Below are positions 16,458 to 23,780 of a stretch of 27,301 bases of DNA, piece by piece. This DNA comes from JANLUX01 sp031363705 (GTDB lineage Bacteria; Bacteroidota; Bacteroidia; AKYH767-A; OLB10), in assembly GCA_031363705.1 (NCBI GenBank), contig JANLUX010000094.1, positions 1-27,301 on the forward strand. The letters are read 5' to 3'. The notes under the pieces were generated by a model. The model had not been told where the DNA came from, searched no databases, and saw only the letters and a list, made by a program, of their open reading frames with translations. Position 1 is the first letter of the stretch, and each line of letters starts with the position of its first letter. Both the position numbers and the translations under genes were made by a program.

Positions 16458-17471
16458 TTAAGACAATTGCTGAGAATTAATATTTCCTGGTTTATAGGTT
16501 GCTAAAACTTTTATGCGTTCATTCACTGTTACATCTATCAAAGTGCCTTGTTCAATCTTACGCAGATAAGCAGGTATCCATTTATAAAAACCTGTTCTTG
16601 ATTCATAAAGCTCACCATTTACATTGGGTTTAATATTTTCTTTCACACATTCTATGTCAAATCCCAGTCCAACTTTTATGGCGTTATCAATCATCCATTG
16701 TAATGAAATGTCAGCAAGTCCTTCATCAGGATAACCACCGCCAACATTTGAGTGGACACCGGCAAACCAACGTTGTTCCAAAACCTGCTTTGAGTCTTTT
16801 GCCTTTGCACTTTGCTGCCATAATGTAGGCATAAAAGTTTTTCTTTTTTCATCAATCGCTAAAGCGTGGTAAGCATATTCAACAGTGCTGCTTAACGTGG
16901 TATCATGAAACTGGTATTTCTTTTTGTTATACCATTGGAACCAGCTTAATGGAATACCCAACGCACCAACAGTATCCCACACACCGATAAATTTTATGTT
17001 CGGCATGGGGAGATAACTGAACTTCATTTTAAAATCTGTTGCAACTGCGTCATCCGGATGAACGTCTTTATTGCGATACATGTCATAAGCTTCATTAATA
17101 AGATTCAAATCATTCTTTTTGATGATGCCGCATTTACGTATCAATCCTCCAAGGCTTCGTGCTGTATAAGCTCCTCTGCTGAATCCAAACAAATAAATTT
17201 CATCAGCAGGCTGATAATTCCAGCAAATGAATTTATAAGCATCTTTAATATTATCATCAATGCCTTTACCTGTGGCACCCTGAAGTATGCGGTTTAATTT
17301 ACTTCCGCTTGCTCCGATTCCTTCATCATAATATTTAATTTGTGTTACCCCATTGTGGACGTGTAATATGTAATCAAAAATCTTTTGAACGTTTGTCCTT
17401 GTGGTTTTTCCGTTTTCAATAGTGTTGGGTTTGTTCCAGGTTCCATCACTGCAGGTTATTATTCGTTTCAT
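16458..17471 (-). CDS. DUF2235 alpha/beta hydrolase (Tle1-like lipase family)
   Basis: A 337-residue protein matching the DUF2235 family. It opens with the typical IITCSDGTWN and keeps a complete candidate triad: Ser98 in GFSRGAYTAR, Asp166 in GVWDTVGALG and His240 in WFAGVHSNVGGGYPDEG. There is no signal peptide or membrane helix. Members include type VI secretion phospholipase effectors (Tle1) and many stand-alone cytoplasmic proteins. No VgrG, Hcp, PAAR or immunity-like gene lies nearby here, and the protein has no extra domain, so a T6SS effector role is not supported. The substrate, probably a lipid or other ester, is inferred from the family only. The gene is a single unit between two T9SS cargo genes. 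Confidence 0.85.
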   Translation of the reverse strand: MKRIITCSDGTWNKPNTIENGKTTRTNVQKIFDYILHVHNGVTQIKYYDEGIGASGSKLNRILQGATGKGIDDNIKDAYKFICWNYQPADEIYLFGFSRGAYTARSLGGLIRKCGIIKKNDLNLINEAYDMYRNKDVHPDDAVATDFKMKFSYLPMPNIKFIGVWDTVGALGIPLSWFQWYNKKKYQFHDTTLSSTVEYAYHALAIDEKRKTFMPTLWQQSAKAKDSKQVLEQRWFAGVHSNVGGGYPDEGLADISLQWMIDNAIKVGLGFDIECVKENIKPNVNGELYESRTGFYKWIPAYLRKIEQGTLIDVTVNERIKVLATYKPGNINSQQLS

Positions 17472-17535
17472 GGTAGTAAAAATTTAAGATTTGGTTTGGC
17501 TAAGATAAAATTGTTTTTCGCTTTTTCCTTTTATA

Positions 17536-17556
17536 AATCACCGGGGGTTGGTGATT
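17536..17556 (-). terminator. hairpin downstream of the large type B cargo gene
   Basis: AATCACC (17536-17542) pairs with GGTGATT (17550-17556) around a GGGGGTT loop. It lies in the 149-base gap between the stop of the 1591-residue gene and the start of the DUF2235 gene, both on the minus strand. The T-run after the stem is weak, so termination is only a possibility. Confidence 0.35.
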
Positions 17557-17620
17557 AAACTAAACAGGTGATAACAAAACAGAATTGAAAAAAATTTCTT
17601 CCTTTAAAAAAATGAAAAAA

Positions 17621-20600
17621 TCAGCGCATAAGATTTATAGTTCCGTTTTTGGTTACGTTGGTCTTCTCAGCGGTAAGATGAATGGAATAAACATATATCC
17701 CTTCCTGCAATTTATCACCATTAATGATTCCGTCCCATCCAGTGTTAATGTCATCACTTACAAAAACCAATTCTCCCCAACGATTAAAAATTTTCATTTC
17801 AAAAGAATCGTATTTGCCTGCACGTTCGGCTTTAAACACATCATTTTTTCCATCCCCATTGGGAGTAAATGCAGAAGGAATAAAAATTGCATCACCTATA
17901 TTGATAACATTAATTACAACAGAATCAGTATCAGAACAACCATCCGTATAACCAATCACATTATACAAAGTGGTGACTGATGGAAACGCAACAGGTGATG
18001 CAGCAGTGGAATCATTAAGTAAATAAGAGGGTGACCAGATATATGATGTTGCACCCGATACATGTAATTGAATTATTTCACCATTAACAATTGTTGCATC
18101 CAACCCCGCATCTACAATTACGTGATTAATATTTACAGTAACCTCATCAGAAGCAGAACAAATTCCATTGCTTCCTGTAACAGTATAGGTGGTTGCAGTC
18201 AGAGGTGAGGCAACCGGATTTGCACACGTAGTACAGCTTAAATCATCGGACAAGCTCCAGTTAAATGAATTATAATTGGATGAAGCATTTAATTGTGCGC
18301 TTTCACCAAAACAAATGGTTGTATCATTTCCTGCATCCATCACAACAGCCGGCACAACGTTAACAATAACTGTATCGTACTTAGAACAAGGCAAAGGAGA
18401 AGACACAATATAAATGGTATTGGATGTGGGATTTGCTACAGGACCTATACAATTTAAACAACTCAATGAAGGTGATGCATTCCACAATACATTATTTGCA
18501 CCGGTAACATTTAACGTTATACTTTCTCCTGAACAAATGGTGTCATCTGCTCCGGCATTTAAAAAAATCAAAGGATTCACAGTGATATTTTTTGAATCGT
18601 AATTACTGCAACCATTGATATCAGTATAGGCGTAAGTAATTTGGTGGGTACCAACATTAGCAACAGAAGGATCAAAACTGCTCATACTAACACCGTTACC
18701 TGAATAAATTCCTCCTGCAGGATTTCCTCCGCTTAATGCAAATGAAGGCGCATCAACACAAACAGGATTAAAAGAATTTAATATAACAACCGGCAATGGA
18801 TTTACAGTGATAGTTGTTTGTGCGGAGTTGCCACAACCGTTTGGATCAGTATAAGAATAAGTAATAGTTTGTGTTCCAACACCTGCTATTAAAGGATCAA
18901 AATTATTTCCGGCAATTCCAATCCCTGAATAAGTTCCGCTAACGGGAGCGCCTTGTGTTAATATAAACGAAGCATCACCTTCGCAAACAGGATTTACGGT
19001 TAAGAATGATACAACGGGCAGATCATAAACCAAGATGGAAGTAGAATCAATATTTGAACAACCGTTTGCATCACTATATAAATAATAAATGGTGTGTGAA
19101 CCAATACCAGCAACAGCAGAATTAAAATTTCCTGCATTCACTCCTGTTCCCGAGTAGATACCTCCTGCAGGATTTCCGGTTGTTAATGCAAATGGTGATT
19201 GTGCAATACAAACAGGATTGATTGTTCCGAGCGTTACAACGGGTAAAGCATTTACTGTAATGTTCTTTGTTGCATTAATACTACAACCATTTCCATCTGT
19301 ATAATTATAAGTGATAGCATGAGCACCAACACCCGCAATGGAAGCATCAAAATTATTTGCACTTACACCCATCCCTGCAAAGTTTCCGCCTGAAGGATTA
19401 CCTCCGCTTAATGCAAATGATGGTGCGTTTACACAAACTGGATTGAAATTATTTAAAGTAACATTGGGTAATGCATTCACAGTGATATTAGCCTGAGCGG
19501 AATTGCCACATCCATTTGCATCAGTATAAGAATAGGTAATGGTTTGTGTTCCTATTCCTGCAATTAAAGGGTTAAAATTATTTCCTGTAACACCCACTCC
19601 TGAATAAGTTCCGCCAGCAGGCGATCCTTGTGTTAAAGCAAATGGTGCCGCTCCATCGCACACAGGATTGACAGCAGAAAAAATAACATTGGGTAAATTA
19701 TAAACTGTGATAGTGGTGGAGTCAATATTTGAACAACCATTCATGTCATTGTATGAATAATAAATTTTACTATTACCAATGCCTGCCACAGAAGGATTGA
19801 AAATTCCCGAAGACACTCCAACACCTGAATAAACTCCACCAGCAGGATTTCCTGTAGTTAAATTAAATGCAGATTGGGCAATGCACACAGGATTAATTGC
19901 TCCAAGTGTTACAACAGGTAATGCATTCACAAAAATATTTTTAGCAGCATTATTTGAGCAACCATTGGCATCAGTATAGTCGTAAGTTATATTATGAGAA
20001 CCTATACCTGCCACTGATGCATCAAAATTATTTGCACTTATTCCGATACCTGAAAAAATTCCTCCTGCGGGATTTCCACCACTTAATAAAAACGAAGGAG
20101 CGTTTACACAAACAGGATTGAAATTATTCAAAGTAACATTTGGTAATGCATTAACGATAAGATTTTTTGTTCTTGAATTAGTACAACTATTCACATCGGT
20201 ATAGGAATAAGTTATGGCATGTGTACCAACTCCTGCCACGGCAGGATCAAAATTTCCACTGCTTACTCCCAAGCCTGAATAAGTTCCTCCTGCCGGATTA
20301 CCACCGCTCAGAGCAAATGCATTCGCATCTACACAGACAGGAGTAAAGGCACTAAGTGTAACACTTGGCAATGCGTTTACTTTGATAGATGTACTGTCAG
20401 TATTAGAGCAACCGTTTGCATCAGTGTAGGAATAAGTAATCGTTTTTAATCCTGAACCGGCAATGGCAGGGTTGAAGTTATTTGCAGTGACTCCAACACC
20501 TGAATAATTTCCTCCTGCCGGATTTCCTCCACTCAATGCAAATGAAGGCGCATCAATACATGCATCACTTAAAGGTGACTGAATGACAACAGGTAAATTA

Positions 20601-22396
20601 TTTACCGTTATATTTTTTGAGGTTGTATCAGTACATCCGTTCGCATCAGTATAAGTATAAAATATTGTATCGGTTCCGGGTCCTGCTATGGAAGGATCGA
20701 AATTTCCACTGCTTACTCCTGTTCCAAAATAATTTCCTCCGGAAGGGTTTCCTCCACTTAGCGGGAAGGGAGCGCCATCTACACAAACAGGTGTAAAAGG
20801 GTTTAAGGTAACATTTGGTAATGGATTAATCTGCACAGTAAAAGAATCAATATACATGCAGGAAGAGATGTAGCCTGTAGAAACATATACAGTAGTTGAA
20901 TTAACAGTTGCAACGGGTGATTGGCAATTGGTGCAACTTAAACCAGCAGACGGTGACCATGAATAGGAATTGCTAGGCGTTGCATTCAAAGTTATAGTTC
21001 CGGAAACACAGAACGCGGTATTGCTTGATGTAGTAACAGTTGGGTTTTGTGTTTGTTGCGGAAGAGCAAGATTAAATGAAGTGTTACCAATGCAACCGTT
21101 TGCAGTTCCATAATTGGTTCCATTACAAATTCCTCCTGTGCCACCATTAATGGAGACAATATTAACATTTGCCGGTAGCGATGCGGATGTAAAAACCACT
21201 AAGCCACCACCACCACCACCACCTGGTCCGTGATTAGGTGCACCACCTGTTGTAACAGAACCACCATTTCCTCCATGCACATCAATGTTTAATAAAGAAG
21301 TTGCTGATGAACAATTAATCATAACAGAACCTCCTGCACCACCACCCCCTGTTCCGTCTCTGTAAACATTAGCTGAAGTAGCACCTGCAGCTGTCACTGA
21401 ACGTCCATTACCATTAACTGCATTTGCTGAAATAAAAATAATTCCGCCACCATTTCCTCCTGTCGCATTGCTTCCATCATTCTGATGTCCTGCACCACCA
21501 CCACCGCCCATAAAAATTTTGAATGGCGATCCGGAATTAGAAAGCGCATAACCACCAATACCTTGTGAACTTGTGTAACTCGGTCCGTAGTACGGATCAT
21601 TTAATGCATAACCTCCGGTACCTCCGCACCCGGCATTAGAACCACCACCACCACCGGCATTATGATTATTTCCACCACCGCCACCATTGGCAGCAGCTCC
21701 TCTTCCATAAATATTGGGAGCAATAAAATAAGATGCAATTCCTTCTCCTTTATAAGCTCCCGAATCGGAATCCTGCAAATAATAATCCCCATAGTGAGAT
21801 GGGAATCCTGTGTTAAGATTATTTTGTCCACCTCTGAAACCTCTTGAAGTTGCATCAATATTGGCATTCATGGTCACCGTTCCCGTGGCATCTAAAACAA
21901 TCACACCGCCTGTAAATCCATTCCAGGCAGGACATGTTAATACACCGGAGATAGTAGGACTTGCATATTGAGGAACGCGAACCAGCTGAATGACTCCGGT
22001 AACATCATAATTATTTGTGAGAGGCGCAATTGTTTGAATTACATTTCCAGTCACAGAAAAAACTTTTATGAATTCAAAATTTCCTGCATTGGCATAATTT
22101 AAAATAGTTCCATAAGAGGGCGTATTGCTGGTGTTTATCACTGCTCCTTCCATCTGAATAATTAAAATCAGGTCGCCTGCGCTGAATCCTGCTGCTGAAA
22201 GAACAGTAACAGAAGAGGCACAACTGGTAGTGTTTATATTTAATACTGAAGCATAAGTATTTATTATCCCCGATATGGACGGAGAGCCTGCCGATCCATT
22301 CCCTATTCCACCACCAAAAGCAAATCTGGAGTTGAAAAAGATGAGGAATGAAAGCGCAAGGAGATGGAACTTATACTTAAAAATAAGTCGCAACAT
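17621..22396 (-). CDS. giant repeat-containing surface protein with T9SS type B (gliding-associated) C-terminus
   Basis: A 1591-residue exported protein. The N-terminus is hydrophobic (about 8-28) and ends near FAFGG, a signal peptide. Residues about 30-470 form an extracellular domain that is very glycine-rich at 235-410 (runs of GGGG). A PKD/Ig-like segment at about 475-525 is followed by ten tandem repeats of exactly 75 residues (526-1275), each like LPxVxL..NPVC...F.LSGGNPAGGxYSGxGV...F.P..AG.GxHxITYxYTDxNGCSN...ITVN. Three further Ig/PKD-like domains with paired cysteines precede the C-terminal CHU_C-type domain (about 1500-1591), which contains IPSAFTPNGDGKNDVF, IFNRWGELVF and YVYSIHL. 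That tail directs type IX export of type B substrates. The likely role is an adhesin or surface filament; the ligand is unknown. Confidence 0.88.
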   Translation of the reverse strand: MLRLIFKYKFHLLALSFLIFFNSRFAFGGGIGNGSAGSPSISGIINTYASVLNINTTSCASSVTVLSAAGFSAGDLILIIQMEGAVINTSNTPSYGTILNYANAGNFEFIKVFSVTGNVIQTIAPLTNNYDVTGVIQLVRVPQYASPTISGVLTCPAWNGFTGGVIVLDATGTVTMNANIDATSRGFRGGQNNLNTGFPSHYGDYYLQDSDSGAYKGEGIASYFIAPNIYGRGAAANGGGGGNNHNAGGGGGSNAGCGGTGGYALNDPYYGPSYTSSQGIGGYALSNSGSPFKIFMGGGGGAGHQNDGSNATGGNGGGIIFISANAVNGNGRSVTAAGATSANVYRDGTGGGGAGGSVMINCSSATSLLNIDVHGGNGGSVTTGGAPNHGPGGGGGGGLVVFTSASLPANVNIVSINGGTGGICNGTNYGTANGCIGNTSFNLALPQQTQNPTVTTSSNTAFCVSGTITLNATPSNSYSWSPSAGLSCTNCQSPVATVNSTTVYVSTGYISSCMYIDSFTVQINPLPNVTLNPFTPVCVDGAPFPLSGGNPSGGNYFGTGVSSGNFDPSIAGPGTDTIFYTYTDANGCTDTTSKNITVNNLPVVIQSPLSDACIDAPSFALSGGNPAGGNYSGVGVTANNFNPAIAGSGLKTITYSYTDANGCSNTDSTSIKVNALPSVTLSAFTPVCVDANAFALSGGNPAGGTYSGLGVSSGNFDPAVAGVGTHAITYSYTDVNSCTNSRTKNLIVNALPNVTLNNFNPVCVNAPSFLLSGGNPAGGIFSGIGISANNFDASVAGIGSHNITYDYTDANGCSNNAAKNIFVNALPVVTLGAINPVCIAQSAFNLTTGNPAGGVYSGVGVSSGIFNPSVAGIGNSKIYYSYNDMNGCSNIDSTTITVYNLPNVIFSAVNPVCDGAAPFALTQGSPAGGTYSGVGVTGNNFNPLIAGIGTQTITYSYTDANGCGNSAQANITVNALPNVTLNNFNPVCVNAPSFALSGGNPSGGNFAGMGVSANNFDASIAGVGAHAITYNYTDGNGCSINATKNITVNALPVVTLGTINPVCIAQSPFALTTGNPAGGIYSGTGVNAGNFNSAVAGIGSHTIYYLYSDANGCSNIDSTSILVYDLPVVSFLTVNPVCEGDASFILTQGAPVSGTYSGIGIAGNNFDPLIAGVGTQTITYSYTDPNGCGNSAQTTITVNPLPVVILNSFNPVCVDAPSFALSGGNPAGGIYSGNGVSMSSFDPSVANVGTHQITYAYTDINGCSNYDSKNITVNPLIFLNAGADDTICSGESITLNVTGANNVLWNASPSLSCLNCIGPVANPTSNTIYIVSSPLPCSKYDTVIVNVVPAVVMDAGNDTTICFGESAQLNASSNYNSFNWSLSDDLSCTTCANPVASPLTATTYTVTGSNGICSASDEVTVNINHVIVDAGLDATIVNGEIIQLHVSGATSYIWSPSYLLNDSTAASPVAFPSVTTLYNVIGYTDGCSDTDSVVINVINIGDAIFIPSAFTPNGDGKNDVFKAERAGKYDSFEMKIFNRWGELVFVSDDINTGWDGIINGDKLQEGIYVYSIHLTAEKTNVTKNGTINLMR
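18572..20821 (-). repeat. ten tandem 225-base coding repeats with a three-unit higher-order duplication
   Basis: The ten units encode 75 residues each with no length change. Units 4, 5 and 6 (19472-20146) resemble units 7, 8 and 9 (18797-19471) far more than their immediate neighbours: the openings LPNVTLNNFNPVCVNAPSF, INPVCIAQS and FNPLIAG/FDPLIAG recur in the same order. This shows that a 675-base block was duplicated after the units had diverged. Confidence 0.9.
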
Positions 22397-22412
22397 GAGT
22401 TTTATTGTATCT

Positions 22413-22420
22413 CAAAGGTA
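22413..22420 (-). promoter_or_regulatory. -7 promoter element of the large type B cargo gene
   Basis: On the minus strand TACCTTTG matches TAnnTTTG and lies 16 bases before the ATG at 22396. No -33 TTTG partner is seen at the usual spacing. Confidence 0.4.
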
Positions 22421-22461
22421 CGCATTTTACCTCTAATAAACACGTGTTTTTATATGATAGT

Positions 22462-23706
22462 TTAAAAACGCATGCCAATCATCAAAACATCATCCACCTG
22501 CTCATTATTACCCTTCCATTTTTCCAGGTAATCTTTCAAAAAAAGTCTTTGGTCGTTCATGCTCCTGTCCTGAATGGAAAGCAAGACTTCTTTCAGTTTT
22601 TTGGTCATCAGCTTTTTTCCGTTCTCACCACCAAACTGGTCAGCATAACCATCCGTAAAAATATAAACCGCATCTTTTGCTTGTAACGGAATAATGTGTT
22701 GCTTAAATTTTTCTCCGTGATAATCCTGCAATCCTCCCACAGGAAATTTATTGGCGTCATAGGTTATTATCTCGTTATCCCTGATTAACCACAATGGACG
22801 GTTAGCACCCGAAAATCGCAATTCACTTTTAGTTGAATCATAAGAGCAAACAGAAATATCCATTCCATCATTTAGTTCACCTTCTTTTTGTTTTAAGGCT
22901 TCAATAATTTCATCGTTTAACTGATCAAGAATTAGCGAAGGTTCGGTAATATTTTCCTGGTTGATAATCTGGTTAATGAGAAAACTTCCAATCAGACTTA
23001 AGAAGGCGCCTGTAACTCCATGTCCGGTACAATCACCGGCAGCAATTATTACTCGACCACCTTTTTGACTGAATGAATAAAAATCTCCACTCACAATGTC
23101 TTTTGGCATGTATAAAACAAAACAATCTTTAAATGATTGTTTAATTAAATCGGCATCAGGCAGAATTGCGGACTGAATTCGTTTTGCATAATTTACATTA
23201 TCAGTAATTTCTTTATTCTTGGTTTGCAATTCGGCAGTGCGTACATTCACAAGTCGAGTGAGTTCTTCTTCTCTTGTTTTAAACTGGTTGATGAGAGAAG
23301 CATTCTGCTCACGTAATTTTCCTGTTAATGCGGCAATAACTTTGGAGGTAACATCAGTTTCATCCTTCATTACCTTATAAAGCGTTTCGCGCTCAATACA
23401 TAAAACTTCCGTTTCATCAATAGCTGTCACTGACATTGAACGTGGTGCATCATCGAGCAATGAAAAAATTCCCAGCGATTCTCCCTTGTGCAACTGTGCT
23501 ACAGTATATTCTTCATCATGCACTTTCACATTACCTCTTGCAATAATGTACATCGTGCTTCCACTATCGCCTTTGGTGATGATTCGTTGATCAGGTTTAT
23601 AAATTTCTGTAATCAGACTGCCAGCTATCTTTTTCAAAACTTCAGCAGGAACTTTACTGAAAATATCAGATTCTTCAAGTAATAAAATTATCTCGTAAAT
23701 ATTCAT
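22462..23706 (-). CDS. PP2C/SpoIIE-type phosphatase with N-terminal cyclic-nucleotide-binding-like domain
   Basis: A 414-residue cytoplasmic protein. Residues about 10-125 form a CRP-type effector domain (FSKVPAEVLKKIAG, GSTMYIIARGNVKV, and a binding cassette at about 74-93). In the cassette, the Gly-Glu that normally contacts the ribose of cAMP reads Gly79-Ile80, although Arg89 is kept, so a different ligand or none is possible. A coiled coil spans about 125-170. The PP2C domain covers about 172-414, with metal-binding acidic motifs DIVSGDFY, AGDCTGHGVTGAF, DGMDIS, FTDGYADQFGG and DDVLMIG. It should dephosphorylate Ser/Thr on a partner, most plausibly the SiaC-like protein encoded 3 kb away. 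Its catalytic half is closely similar to that of the next gene upstream, so the two arose by duplication. Confidence 0.88.
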   Translation of the reverse strand: MNIYEIILLLEESDIFSKVPAEVLKKIAGSLITEIYKPDQRIITKGDSGSTMYIIARGNVKVHDEEYTVAQLHKGESLGIFSLLDDAPRSMSVTAIDETEVLCIERETLYKVMKDETDVTSKVIAALTGKLREQNASLINQFKTREEELTRLVNVRTAELQTKNKEITDNVNYAKRIQSAILPDADLIKQSFKDCFVLYMPKDIVSGDFYSFSQKGGRVIIAAGDCTGHGVTGAFLSLIGSFLINQIINQENITEPSLILDQLNDEIIEALKQKEGELNDGMDISVCSYDSTKSELRFSGANRPLWLIRDNEIITYDANKFPVGGLQDYHGEKFKQHIIPLQAKDAVYIFTDGYADQFGGENGKKLMTKKLKEVLLSIQDRSMNDQRLFLKDYLEKWKGNNEQVDDVLMIGMRF

Positions 23707-23741
23707 TTTTAATTTATAGTCTAAAAATTTGCGCGTCAGCC

Positions 23742-23771
23742 ATTCGTCTATTCGTACAGATTCGTATTCGT
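23742..23771. repeat. cluster of ATTCGT repeats between the two phosphatase genes
   Basis: ATTCGT occurs four times, at 23742, 23750, 23760 and 23766, in 30 bases of the 74-base gap. Simple arrays of this kind occur in Bacteroidota spacers. It could be a degenerate microsatellite or a regulator site; I cannot tell which. Confidence 0.5.
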
Positions 23772-23780
23772 TGATGCCAG

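Noticed and set aside
18572..20821. Regular repeats considered as a CRISPR or satellite array
   Set aside because: The period is 225 bases with the whole unit coding and in frame; there are no short conserved repeats separated by unique spacers.
21394..21867. Two minus-strand frames (68 and 88 residues) inside the giant cargo gene
   Set aside because: They are alternative frames of the glycine-rich segment and disappear into the repeated GGN codons; no start signals or independent features.
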